DNA from: Nemertoderma westbladi | Taxonomy: Eukaryota > Xenacoelomorpha > Nemertodermatida > Nemertodermatidae | NCBI GenBank assembly: GCA_032718475.1 | Contig: JAUCBJ010002790.1 | Coordinates: forward strand, 1-39,617 | Direction of reading: 5' to 3' | Length of the DNA: 39,617 bases | In this document: positions 10,289 through 19,503 of the stretch, piece after piece | Layout of the letters: each line of letters opens with the position of its first letter | Numbering within the stretch: the first letter of the stretch is position 1 | Made by a program: the position numbers and the translations under genes | Notes under the pieces: model-generated | The model's input: only the letters and a program-made list of their open reading frames with translations | Told to the model about the DNA's origin: nothing | Databases searched by the model: none

Positions 10289-11881
10289 CTAATCGTCTCT
10301 TCCCTCCCGTTCGTCGTCAGAACAATCGAGTTGGTAGGCGGGTTTATACCGCGCCATTCCGGTGGAACTATCGGACGGAACGAGCAGCTTCGCGTTCCGT
10401 TCCGTGTTCCCGTAACCGCCGATGGAAGTGAATCCACGGTCGTACAGAACGCAATAGGGAACGTACAAGGAACGCAGGAACGCCCAGACGGTGTGGTAAC
10501 TCCAGTCCAGGAGCGGGAGAACCCGGACGAACTGGGGCCAGTCCGGGTCCGTCGGCGCGAAGGGCTGCAACCCGGCGGAGTGCGGGTCCCGCCCCCGGGT
10601 CCCCATAACGACCGCTCGGATCCCCGGATGTCGGAGTCCCAACGTCGTCAACGCGCTCCGGTAGTCCCCCGCGACGCGGATCAACTCGAGCGAGTAGCGG
10701 GAAACCGTCGCGTCGATGAAGTACTCCATCTCCGGGAAGACTTCCTCGTTGACGATCTGTAGGAGTTTGATCCGTCGGTGGGGGAAGTCCCGTTGGATGA
10801 TCGCGTGGACGAGGTGCAGCAACGTGGTGCAGTCCTTCCCGCCGTTGAACCCGAGGCAGATCTCGTCGACGGAGTAGCGCGAGAAGCAGTCGGACAGGAC
10901 GGAGACGGCGCGGCGGATCGGAGCGGCCAACTCGGAGGATTCGTCCGCGAGCAGCGCGACCAGTCGCTCGGCCGCGCACCGCTCGGGATGCGGCTCGAAG
11001 TCGCGGAGAACCGAGTCCGAGGGAAGTGAGGACTCGAGTTGGGAACGAGTCGAGACGACGAGATCCGAGTCCGTCGATGTGAGAACGAGTTTAACGCGGT
11101 AGAAATTGTTGAAATAGTCGGGGTAGGAGCCAAGAGAGACACCGGGAGGGAGTCGCGAGACGAAATCGTTAAGGAGGTCGACAATCTGGAACTCATCGCG
11201 GTCACAGAGGATGGTTTCGGTGTGGAAGGAATCGACGGAGTTGCGGAACCGATCCGATATCGTATTGAAGCTGCGCTGCAGCAGAAAGGGAATCCCGGGG
11301 AAGATGTAGACGTTCCGAATCGAGACAACGGGGTACTTACCGGGCTCGCCAGTCCGCGGATGTACGCCGTAGTTGAGTTGCGCGGATTCCGGGATCCTCG
11401 CCAACTTGAGCTGCGCTGAGTCGGTCGCTAATCCCTCGCCCAGGTAGCGTCGCAACAACCCCGCTACCTCGGGGTGCAGCACCAACGGCTCCGAGAACGC
11501 GCGGCCGATCGCCTCTAGCGTCACGTCGTCGTGCGTTGGTCCGACTCCGCCCGAGGTGAACACGAACGTGTACCGCTCCGAGAACGAACGCACCTCGTCG
11601 GCGATGGTCTCCAAACGGTCGGGGATTACGGAGACTCGCTCCACGGTCACGCCTAGCTCGTTGAGACGGGAGCAAAGGAAATGTGAGTTGGTGTCCTTGG
11701 TCTGGGCCTTAAGGACCTCGTCTCCTATGATTATTATGCCTGCTGTAACGGAATTAGAGGCCGCCGCTGCCATGGAGAACGCTGACGCTTGAGAAAGGGC
11801 TATTGTTATTGATGGAGCTAAAAGTTGCCGTCTCAATCCTGGACTGGGATAATTACGCAAATAGCGCCGTGTGACGTGCAT
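10289..11881 (-). CDS. FLAD1: FAD synthase (FMN adenylyltransferase), FLAD1-type
   Basis: A 530-residue protein in a single exon. It joins an N-terminal MoCF/MogA-like domain (about 46-210, with GIIIIGDEVL, the Asn/Asp-rich KAQTKDTNS and TSGGVGPTHDD) to a C-terminal PAPS-reductase-like domain (about 335-500, with GFNGGKDCT at 344-352, MGTRGRDPHS and FTSIGGYGNTERN). This is the two-domain plan of animal FAD synthase, which adenylates FMN with ATP; in the animal enzyme the N-terminal domain has FAD-hydrolysing activity. The frame is open ten codons further up to a GTG, but the first ATG is at 11879-11881. The leader after it (HVTRRYLRNYPSPGLRRQ) is Arg-rich and lacks acids, so it resembles a mitochondrial presequence. 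A second ATG at 11771-11773 lies in a strong CCATGG context just before the MoCF domain and could start a cytosolic form. GC content is far above the flanks. The known mammalian gene has several introns; this copy has none. Confidence 0.95.
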   Translation of the reverse strand: MHVTRRYLRNYPSPGLRRQLLAPSITIALSQASAFSMAAAASNSVTAGIIIIGDEVLKAQTKDTNSHFLCSRLNELGVTVERVSVIPDRLETIADEVRSFSERYTFVFTSGGVGPTHDDVTLEAIGRAFSEPLVLHPEVAGLLRRYLGEGLATDSAQLKLARIPESAQLNYGVHPRTGEPGKYPVVSIRNVYIFPGIPFLLQRSFNTISDRFRNSVDSFHTETILCDRDEFQIVDLLNDFVSRLPPGVSLGSYPDYFNNFYRVKLVLTSTDSDLVVSTRSQLESSLPSDSVLRDFEPHPERCAAERLVALLADESSELAAPIRRAVSVLSDCFSRYSVDEICLGFNGGKDCTTLLHLVHAIIQRDFPHRRIKLLQIVNEEVFPEMEYFIDATVSRYSLELIRVAGDYRSALTTLGLRHPGIRAVVMGTRGRDPHSAGLQPFAPTDPDWPQFVRVLPLLDWSYHTVWAFLRSLYVPYCVLYDRGFTSIGGYGNTERNAKLLVPSDSSTGMARYKPAYQLDCSDDEREGRDD

Positions 11882-11911
11882 TTTATTTAAGTAGCGCAAA
11901 TAAGGAAACAC

Positions 11912-12700
11912 ATGTTATGTAACCAGTTGTTACTGCTGAAGTGGTGTGGTTGAATTCATGTTGGATAACAGATTATTACTAATTCCCGTCACCTGGTTGG
12001 CTACTCTGTATGGCAACTGGCTTGCTTGTAATCTGTACAAGTAAATAATTTCAACAAAGGCAACAAAACCTTTGTGAAATAATGATTAATTAATAAGCAG
12101 AAATAATTAATTCATAAAACAGCACCAGCAGTACCAGTAGTAGAGTGCTGTAGTTAAGGGATTAACAAAACAACCAGATTGCAGATAATATGAATAATTT
12201 TGTATGAATCTTTTGGCGTTTGGACCGATTGATGTCGTTTCTCGTTTGTGTTTATTAATCTCGTCAATAAATGAATATATTATATGGTATAGCGATGCGA
12301 TAGCATATATGGTACAACTGTATTAGCATGATAAAGCGGAAAGAGCAGTCTAACTAAAGCAATAAACGTAAGTCAATAAAACATGCTGACAGGTTACCAT
12401 TACAGTATCATTTTTGGGAGTAATCAGATGTTATTTGTGTCGATTTTCTCCTGGAGAGGGGCGGAGAGTCCCCCCCCCCCCCCCCTCCCACCCAAAAAAA
12501 AACTTCAGAGTGAGCAAAACCACTGTCGGAACGCAAACCGTTTAGAGCGCATATTCGAGCCACTTACACCCGGCCCCCAATCTAAGGAGCTACGCTTCTA
12601 CTATAGGAAACTAAAAATTAATCCATTTACTTTTTACACATAAACGTATGTATTACCTAATCAAGAACAGTAATATATATCATAATCATTAATATAGTAA
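11912..12700. other. Spacer between FLAD1 and EXOG, with a dispersed repeat
   Basis: No gene is seen. It contains the second copy of the poly-C-bearing repeat (12415-12490). FLAD1 transcription would start from this stretch and EXOG's 3' end would lie in it. I see no clear core promoter motif. Confidence 0.55.
12407..12500 (+). repeat. Dispersed poly-C-bearing repeat, copy 2
   Basis: GAGTAATCAGATGTTATT, then TCGATTTTCTCC and C16 at 12470-12485, followed by an A-rich run. It is collinear with the copy at 9880-9968, but the spacing between the TCGATTTT motif and the C tract is shorter. Confidence 0.65.
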
Positions 12701-13621
12701 TTAGCCTCCTTTATCATATTGAAATATGTTGGGTAGAATACACTTGTCTATGTCGCAAATGTTGCTATAGTTACGTTCCTCAAGTTGCGGTAACAACCGC
12801 AGACCCAACCATTTCTCCAGGTCTACCAAAGGAACCTGAAACTCTTGAAGACTTCGCGTAGACGCTATTGGTTCGTTGGGTACAAGAAACGCCCCAACCA
12901 ATGGCCGTCGATGCCCTGAATTCTCGGCAATTATCACTTTATATAAATGAGTTGGTACAGCTAGATTATTCCTACCTACAACCTCGTAGCGAACAAACCG
13001 CCGCCCATTTTCCTCTATGTTTGGAAGAATCGCCGGTCCACTAATAATCCAAACATCCTTATAACGGTGAGTCAATTCTCTGCAATACATCTCGAGTCTA
13101 TTCCAGAACCCGGAATTATTGTCCAAGTCCTGCGGTAGAATGTTGGAGAGTAAGAATGTGTCGTCCATTGCTTTCTGGTCGTGTTTATTATTCCCGGCCG
13201 CGGCCATATGGCCTCGGCTCCATTTACTTCCCTTGTAATCGCGGTTGAGGGACTGAAACATCGCGCTTACTCCCGGGTCTTCCCTAAATTGGCTCTTCTT
13301 CCTGCTGGCCGGACCTTTTGTGTTACTTTTAGTTAAGTGTTCGGCAACCCATAACGGAGTCCGCCGGCGTTGATCGTAAACTAGGTTATGGTTGGCGAAA
13401 TAGCGGACCTGCCTTCCTTCCTCAGGTATTCCGAACCTCAGTAGGCTGGGTTTCCGGTCGGAAAGCTCCGGTTTACCGTCGTAAACCTCAGGCTTCCCGT
13501 GGTCTCCGGTTACCGACTGTAGTGCCGGGAAGTAGCCGCCCCAGTAGGCCAACCACATGGAACTCAGTCCAGTTCCTCCGACTAACAAACCCGCTCCGAT
13601 ACGCAATAAGTGATTTTGCAT
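12701..13621 (-). CDS. EXOG: Mitochondrial EXOG-like DNA/RNA non-specific nuclease
   Basis: A 306-residue single-exon protein of the beta-beta-alpha-metal (DNA/RNA non-specific endonuclease) family. Residues 8-30 are hydrophobic (GAGLLVGGTGLSSMWLAYWGG) and would act as an inner-membrane anchor or import signal. The nuclease core has KWSRGHMAAAGNN (132-144) with the general-base His at about 138 and the SRGH form typical of EXOG rather than DRGH of EndoG. NNSGFWNRLE (168-177) supplies the metal-binding Asn. VPTHLYKVI and VGAFLVPNE follow, and a Cys pair (ICDIDKC) sits near the end. The ATG at 13619-13621 was chosen because the upstream open frame translates repeat DNA and begins at TTG. EXOG trims 5' ends in mitochondrial DNA repair. 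The protein stops about where vertebrate EXOG begins its C-terminal wing region, and there is no splice donor near the stop, so the wing appears absent. Confidence 0.93.
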   Translation of the reverse strand: MQNHLLRIGAGLLVGGTGLSSMWLAYWGGYFPALQSVTGDHGKPEVYDGKPELSDRKPSLLRFGIPEEGRQVRYFANHNLVYDQRRRTPLWVAEHLTKSNTKGPASRKKSQFREDPGVSAMFQSLNRDYKGSKWSRGHMAAAGNNKHDQKAMDDTFLLSNILPQDLDNNSGFWNRLEMYCRELTHRYKDVWIISGPAILPNIEENGRRFVRYEVVGRNNLAVPTHLYKVIIAENSGHRRPLVGAFLVPNEPIASTRSLQEFQVPLVDLEKWLGLRLLPQLEERNYSNICDIDKCILPNIFQYDKGG

Positions 13622-13676
13622 CGCGGATAATATAATACTGAATGTCCCGTACAGTTCAGCACTATGTTTTATTTCT

Positions 13677-15250
13677 GTTATATATAACGGGTAACAGACG
13701 TTTCGGTCTAAGACGTTTTGGCCTAGGACGTTTCGGCCCAATAAATGAAATACAAGATTTGCCTGTCGGACGTTTTGGCCCAAACATTAACTTTACTCCC
13801 TTAAAACTGTAAAATAAGCTATTAATAATAAGTTATTCAATATATATGTTTTCATTCACTATATTTGTTTATATATTCAGTAGGAACTGCTCCGACACCT
13901 GTTTGAAAGTCGTCAAGATCGAAGTTCTACATTACATTTATAAATAATAACTAATGTAATATTATTATTATTATTTATTAATATAAATTTACACCATACT
14001 GTAACGTAGAACTACGATAACATATGCTGATAAATTAACTTTAGTTAATACAGTTAGATAGTTAAAAGTAAGTAATAGTAAAGGTAATAGGTAAAGTAAT
14101 AAAGGTAAAGTAATAGTTAAAAACATATGTATTTTAAAATGTGAGTCAATAAATAAAGTACATTAAAATACACCGAATTAAAATTATTACTGTATTTTAA
14201 TGTTAGACTTAAAATATAATAGATAATAATAATAGGCCTATTCCATTAAAGGGGCATTGCTAATAATTATGAGACAGACTGGATGTCATATGGAATGAGA
14301 TAAAATATATGCGTATTAAATTTAAATGAAATATATGGATATTAAATTTAGAGGAAATATATGCGTATTAAAAGGACAAGAGTGGATGTGAAGTGAAATT
14401 AAATATGTATTATTAAAAGCATTATACGTCGTTATCTATGGGTATAAATCATATATCATCGAGATGAGAGTTATTGTTTCAACAGATCATTAAGACATAG
14501 CTGCAACACACTGTCCAGCTACAAAAATTATCAATTGAGTAATGTTTAAAATTAATGAGTAAGCAAGCAAGCAAACAATCGGCCGAAGCCGGAGGCGACC
14601 CGAAGGCTCCTCTTTCGATAGCTGCTACCCGAGGGTACTCGCTACTCCCTACTAACAGGCGCTACTCCTAACCCAAGATTTGCTCCCAGTTATTTAATTG
14701 GTACTCATTTTATCGACCCCAGTGGATGAAAGGCTGAGTGGACCCTGGCGGGGCTGAACCTACAGCCAATAGATTGCAGACCCGGCGCTCAACCAACTGA
14801 GCTACCCCACCTTCGAAAAATTAATGAAGTATCTCCAAAATATATCGATCAGACGATATTTAAGCCCTAAATGGTTCGTGAAATTGATTCGCTTTTGTAG
14901 TTTATTAGCAATGTGGTACTCGGTACCAAAAGTTTTGTTCTGACTTGCATTTTTTCGGCCGCAAAACATAAATGGGGCAGAGAACCACATGCATAATGTT
15001 TATTTTATTTTGAAATAAATTAAATAGCCATTTCATGAAAGATATTTCATTAAGTTTTTGTATGTTATTGGTAAATAATTATAATTTTAATGAATAGTTA
15101 TTATCATATCAAACAAGTTGGCCTTTTCATTCGGTTACAGTCATGGGCCGAAACGTCCGGGCCGAATTGTCCGGGCCGAAATGTCCGGGCCGAAACGTCC
15201 TGGACCGAAACGTCCTAGGCCGAAACGTCTGTATACCATATATAACGAAT
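13677..15250. mobile_element. Possible TIR element with arrays of a GGACGTTTCGG repeat at both ends
   Basis: The left end (about 13677-13785) has units such as AGACGTTTCGGTCTA and GGACGTTTCGGCCCA. The right end (about 15140-15250) has the reverse complement, six units of GGGCCGAAACGTCC and variants. The outer flanks also match in inverted orientation (GTTATATAT...ACAGACGTTTCGG). Together they form inverted terminal arrays about 1.35 kb apart, as in a non-autonomous DNA transposon. The interior is AT-rich, has no coding potential, and contains a nested SINE (14559-14816). The left array begins only ~60 bp upstream of the EXOG ATG. No target duplication is certain. Confidence 0.6.
14559..14816 (-). 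mobile_element. tRNA-derived SINE with 11-bp target-site duplication
   Basis: On the minus strand the element opens with a tRNA-like head. Box A TAGCTCAGTTGG is at 14804-14793 and box B GGTTCAGCCCC at 14760-14750, 32 bp apart, so it has an internal RNA polymerase III promoter. A body follows with CCTTTCATCCACTGGGGTCG then ATAAAATGAGTACCA, a conserved central motif I recall from cephalopod-type SINEs. The tail ends in a GCTT repeat. The 11-bp AAAATTAATGA (plus strand) occurs at both edges, 14548-14558 and 14817-14827: a clear target-site duplication. It is not a functional tRNA gene because the cloverleaf stems do not pair properly. Confidence 0.88.
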
Positions 15251-16175
15251 GTAAATGCAAATAGCTGCAGGTTGCCTGCAGCTATCACCTAAATACAGAA
15301 ATAAAAGACATTATGGATTATTAAGTTGTATAATGGTGTTGAAAGTAAAATTCAAAATTCCCTCCATCTGTCCAACTCCAATGTTCAATTAGTAATAGCA
15401 CGGATACAGACAATTTAAATAGTAAATGTATTTGGATAATGTTTTCAACGCTATTAATGCCAGCTTTCTCATATATCTTTTCTCAAACTCAAGTTATTAG
15501 CCAAAACGTAAGAGCTAGTCTTTTTTTGAGAGCCTTCGAGCAGGATGATAATTTCAATCGAATAAGGCCCTTTTCACCAAAAAGGCTCCCAAGGTGCAGA
15601 TATAAATTAATAAAATTGGCAAATGGTTGTATAAATATGCTACATATAAATGCTGCAATATACTGTATATATACATGCTGTAGGGGTAGGCCTATGTACA
15701 GTATATTTTTAGCTATGATAAAAAATTTAGTTGAATTTCAAACGAAATGATAAAAAAATATTTGACAAAGTTATAGTCGAACAAAGAAAGAAGATATTAT
15801 CTAAATTAACGGTAAACTTTGCTTTTTCTTAAACTTTATTAAACCCATTAAATCGCAGAGAATGTATTTTTTTCTCGAAAAACTATATTTCTCGAAATCA
15901 GTTAATGAAATTAGTTGAAATTTGGAACAGAGCTTCAAAATCAAGCAATTTTAGCTAAAAATGCTTCACGGGGCCATTTGAGAGCGAAAAGGCCCCAAAA
16001 CGGCCCTTTTTGGTGCCTTTTTGTTTATAAAATGGCCACAGCTAAATTTCTGCCATAATTGCTCGATAGCATTGGATGCAACCATGAAATAAACCGATTC
16101 ACCAAATTTGAACTCAATAACAGCAATATTCAGATATTGTTCAAAAAGTAGGCCTACCCTTTTTGACAAATAGGC
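15251..16175. other. AT-rich spacer, no supported gene
   Basis: A 103-codon frame at 15439-15750 and a 67-codon frame on the other strand at 15966-16169 show no recognisable domain, and both lie in low-complexity AT-rich DNA. I leave them uncalled. Confidence 0.5.
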
Positions 16176-16707
16176 GTAAGTGAGAACGTGCCCTTGTCAC
16201 CGCGTTAAGCATAATATACTAGGTTTAGATTCAGAGACCAATTAAGGTGACAGAAAAATGGTGGTTTACTGAGTAATATTTCAGCCAACAGGCCTTTATC
16301 AAACTCAAACAATCAGATATATCTACCAACAGAGAAGCACAGTACAGACTCAGAATGCAATTCAAATTTCCCTCTAAAGACTATTGCACCAAAAAAGAAA
16401 AGATATACAGTACATCAACTAATTTAATGTTTCTAATTTTAATTGCACCAAATTGAAAAATGATTGAAAAAAGTCTATTCTAAATTTTGCGTGTGTCGTA
16501 ATAGTAAAAAAAAATATATATGAAAAATGTATATAAAGAAATTTTTTGTACCCGTGATAATGTTTATATTACCTACCATCCCGTATCGAAATCTTTAGCG
16601 TGCTGTATGTTAATGCTTGGTGTTTTTGTATGTATATATATAGATTGTGCTATTTTTCGATCTGGCCAGTCCTTACATTGCCGTAGAGTTAGTACTTGAA
16701 AAGGATT
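16176..16707 (-). repeat. 3' pseudo-LTR of the Penelope-like element
   Basis: A direct repeat of 19467-19996. It includes the ORF's C-terminal codons (16573-16707), the 3' non-coding part, and at its far end the start codon context of a would-be next unit (ATG at 16210-16212). It contains a hammerhead-like core at 16279-16303. Confidence 0.9.
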
Positions 16708-19503
16708 TTGTATTTTTAGACTATTTGGGTGTTCTGAAAGGTAATGTGATGCCATACTACTACTCGATGTGTTTCCTGATCTAACTGAATTACGATGTTT
16801 CATTGTCCTGTCCCTAACCCTAAGATATGATTCGCCTATGTACGTTTCGCCACAGATGTTACATTTAAGTTGGTAAACTATGTTCTTCTTAATACAATTT
16901 CTACAACCGTTACTGCATGTATAACAATCAGTATTAGGGGGGGCGGGGCACTTGGGTTTGTTAATGTTAGAACGTATAAGAGTATTTTTTAATTTTGGGC
17001 CGGGAATTGAGACTAATCTTACATTATTGTGGAAAGGGGAATTTGCTATAATTTTCTTTACTTTGCGTAGGATGTTATCGTTGATGAAAGGTAGTGCTAA
17101 GGGGAGAGTATCTTTATGCTGAATTGTTTTCCGGGAAGGTCCTCTCGTTACCTGATAGATTAATTTATCCACAAGAGCAACTGGAAAGTCATTATTAATC
17201 AGTGTGGTTCTTACAGAATTTAAACCTCTATTCTTACCCCCCGGGGTCGATCCGTAGTTGTTAGCTCGCTTAATAGCGTTTATCGCGGTGTTTCTGATCA
17301 TATGCTTGGGATGTTTACTATAGAAGTTTAGTAGCACTCCCGCATTTGATGGCTTTACATAAAGTTCAAAGTCGATCAAACCATCGTTGTTAACTACGGT
17401 AAGGACATCTAAAAAAGGTAATTTATAAAAAGACTTCTCCATGGTATATTTAATAGTGGAGTGGCAAGAGTTTAAATATTCCAAAAAATTATCCAGTTCA
17501 TCCTCTCCGTGGCTCCACGTGGACCACCCGTCGTCAAGGAAACGGAACCAGGACTCAGGTGACAAGTGGTAGTCGTTGAGGAATATTGTTTCTTTAACGT
17601 GTATAAAGATAATAGCGAAAGGGGCCGCTGATCGGTTCCCCATTCCCATCCCATGTGACTGCTCATAATACTTATTTTCAAAGTGAAAATAACCTTTAGC
17701 AACAGCCAATTGTAATAAACCGTAAAAGTCAGCCGTTGTAAGTCCGAACATGTTTATTTCATGTTCATGTTTGGATACAAAATTTGTAACGACTTCTATA
17801 CCTTCAGGAATAGGGATATTCGTGTAAAGGTTAACAATGTCCGTACTGAAAATAATATCACCTGGTTGCATTGGTGGTAATTTTTTAACCCTGTTTATAA
17901 AGTCTATGGTGTTCCTTAAACGTTCTGGAACAAACTCGGCAGCCTGTGTTAAAATTTGCGTAACGAGCCACGCCGGTTTCTCTAAAATAGAACCCGTGCA
18001 GGACGAAATTGGCCGCATTGGATTACCGATTTTGTGAATTTTTGGAATTCCATATAGTTCTGGAACTCGGGGTTTAACAGTTACAAATGAACCGGTTAAT
18101 GTGTCGGGCATTGATCTACACAAAATAGATTTGATGCCGGAGTTAGTCTCTGCTGTAATACGTGGGGTTGGATCGCGTAGTAACACTTTATATGCGTTAG
18201 TGTCGCTAAGTATGTCGCTATGGATTTTATCGACGTAACCGTTCCTGTCGAATACCGCAAAGCCGCCACTCTTATCGGCTTTCTTAATAACGATGTTCTT
18301 CGACTTTGAGAGTTTATCCAGTGCTCTTCGCTCATCTGTGGTTAGGTTATCCTTATCGGGAGGGGTGAAACGACTATGATACTGGTATATTCCCAGAATA
18401 TTAGTTTTAAGTTCGAGCAAATCTCGTTCACCCCGTGGGGTAGTTTGCTGAGGTTTACTTTTAATAACGTCCGGGAAAGGAACTCTTCCAAGAGAATTGC
18501 GTATTTGTGGGGTTGTAGGTTGCGTTGAGGTGCTGGCGGTTGTTACTGTTGGTGTTGTGGTGCTGGGTGCTACGGGTTGCGATGTGGTGGTAGGAGGTGC
18601 GGGTTGCGTTGTTGTGCTGGGTGCTGCAGGTTGCGATGTGGTGGTAGGAGGTGCGGGTTGCGTTGTTGTGCTGGGTGCTACGGGTTGCGATGTGGTGGTA
18701 GGAGGTGCGGGTTGCATTGTTGCGCTGGGTGCTGCGAGTTGCGTTGTTGTGGTTGGTGTTGGTTGCGGGGTAGTGTTGTTTGTTCTGCGTTGCAAAGAAA
18801 CCTGTCGTTGTTCTTCTATCGAATCCTTCCAGCGAATACCGTAGGCGAATCGTTCTAAAGCTATTTCGGCATCTATCAAGACTTTGTCGTCAATTTGCCG
18901 GGTTGGAGCAAATTGCGGCCCCTTACCTAGTAGACTCTGTGTCGCAGTTGGAAGTGGTTCCGTTGTTAATATACTAACCCTAGGTTTAGACGGCGAGATC
19001 GAAGTGTGTGTAGACGGCGAGATCGAAGTGTGAGTCCGTGCTATTGGTGTCGTGCGCGTGTGTAAACGTTTCAGTTTATCGCGATGTATATTTTGTAGTT
19101 TCAACTGAACTTCTTCCTCTATATCCTTGCATGCTGCGTAGATCGGTTGTGTAATTGCGTTACTTAAATTCCAGCTAGCGATTGCATTATGGGCTAATGC
19201 TATTCGCGTGGACGTGTAGTTGAGTTTAGAGTGTACAGACCTAATGGCGCAATCTAATGATTGTTTTTGGAATGTTGTAACTGCTCTTTTAAAGCCGGGA
19301 TGATCGATGAACATTTTCACGGAGTTGTCAATGAATTTAGGGATGAATCCGCGAGAACGGCAGGTGAGTAGAAACTTGTTATGCATCCTGTTCCTCGAGT
19401 GCTTCTCAGTTGATAAACACAATCCTAAAAGGGCGAAGCGCTGGTCCTGCGAAATGTTACAGTTTAGTAAGTGAGAACGTGCCCTTGTCACCGCGTTAAG
19501 CAT
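16573..19503 (-). CDS. Penelope-like reverse transcriptase with GIY-YIG endonuclease
   Basis: 976 residues starting at a real ATG. Residues 1-240 are an N-terminal region of unknown fold. Residues 243-332 are a Thr/Pro/Ala-rich spacer built of an 18-residue repeat (PAPPTTTSQPVAPSTTTQ). The reverse transcriptase spans about 360-800: YGIPKIHKIGNPMRPISS (484-501), motif A FSTDIVNLYTNIP with catalytic Asp near 555, motif B GMGMGNRSAAPFA (618-630), and motif C RFLDDGW (654-660) with the two Asp. A Cys-rich linker (KCPAPPNTDCYTC...C..C, 851-870) precedes the GIY-YIG nuclease (874-920: IVYQLKCNICGETYIGES with the downstream Arg-rich helix). The family copies its RNA at a nick made by the GIY-YIG domain and is related to telomerase reverse transcriptase. 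All catalytic motifs look present, so it may be active. Confidence 0.95.
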   Translation of the reverse strand: MLNAVTRARSHLLNCNISQDQRFALLGLCLSTEKHSRNRMHNKFLLTCRSRGFIPKFIDNSVKMFIDHPGFKRAVTTFQKQSLDCAIRSVHSKLNYTSTRIALAHNAIASWNLSNAITQPIYAACKDIEEEVQLKLQNIHRDKLKRLHTRTTPIARTHTSISPSTHTSISPSKPRVSILTTEPLPTATQSLLGKGPQFAPTRQIDDKVLIDAEIALERFAYGIRWKDSIEEQRQVSLQRRTNNTTPQPTPTTTTQLAAPSATMQPAPPTTTSQPVAPSTTTQPAPPTTTSQPAAPSTTTQPAPPTTTSQPVAPSTTTPTVTTASTSTQPTTPQIRNSLGRVPFPDVIKSKPQQTTPRGERDLLELKTNILGIYQYHSRFTPPDKDNLTTDERRALDKLSKSKNIVIKKADKSGGFAVFDRNGYVDKIHSDILSDTNAYKVLLRDPTPRITAETNSGIKSILCRSMPDTLTGSFVTVKPRVPELYGIPKIHKIGNPMRPISSCTGSILEKPAWLVTQILTQAAEFVPERLRNTIDFINRVKKLPPMQPGDIIFSTDIVNLYTNIPIPEGIEVVTNFVSKHEHEINMFGLTTADFYGLLQLAVAKGYFHFENKYYEQSHGMGMGNRSAAPFAIIFIHVKETIFLNDYHLSPESWFRFLDDGWSTWSHGEDELDNFLEYLNSCHSTIKYTMEKSFYKLPFLDVLTVVNNDGLIDFELYVKPSNAGVLLNFYSKHPKHMIRNTAINAIKRANNYGSTPGGKNRGLNSVRTTLINNDFPVALVDKLIYQVTRGPSRKTIQHKDTLPLALPFINDNILRKVKKIIANSPFHNNVRLVSIPGPKLKNTLIRSNINKPKCPAPPNTDCYTCSNGCRNCIKKNIVYQLKCNICGETYIGESYLRVRDRTMKHRNSVRSGNTSSSSMASHYLSEHPNSLKIQNPFQVLTLRQCKDWPDRKIAQSIYIHTKTPSINIQHAKDFDTGW

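Noticed and set aside
10265-11792. Several open frames on both strands overlapping FLAD1
   Set aside because: They are shadows of a GC-rich coding exon: Arg/Ser/Thr-rich, without domains, and the FLAD1 frame explains the region fully.
13622-13783. N-terminal extension of the EXOG frame
   Set aside because: It starts at TTG and translates the GGACGTTTCGG repeat; the ATG at 13621 precedes a proper hydrophobic import segment.
14742-14816. tRNA gene on the minus strand
   Set aside because: A and B boxes are present but stems do not pair, and it is the head of a SINE with target duplications.
15439-15750. 103-codon plus-strand frame
   Set aside because: No recognisable domain, low-complexity AT-rich surroundings, no supporting signals.
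18497-18858. Gly/Val/Cys-rich plus-strand frames
   Set aside because: Antisense of the Thr/Pro repeat in the Penelope ORF.
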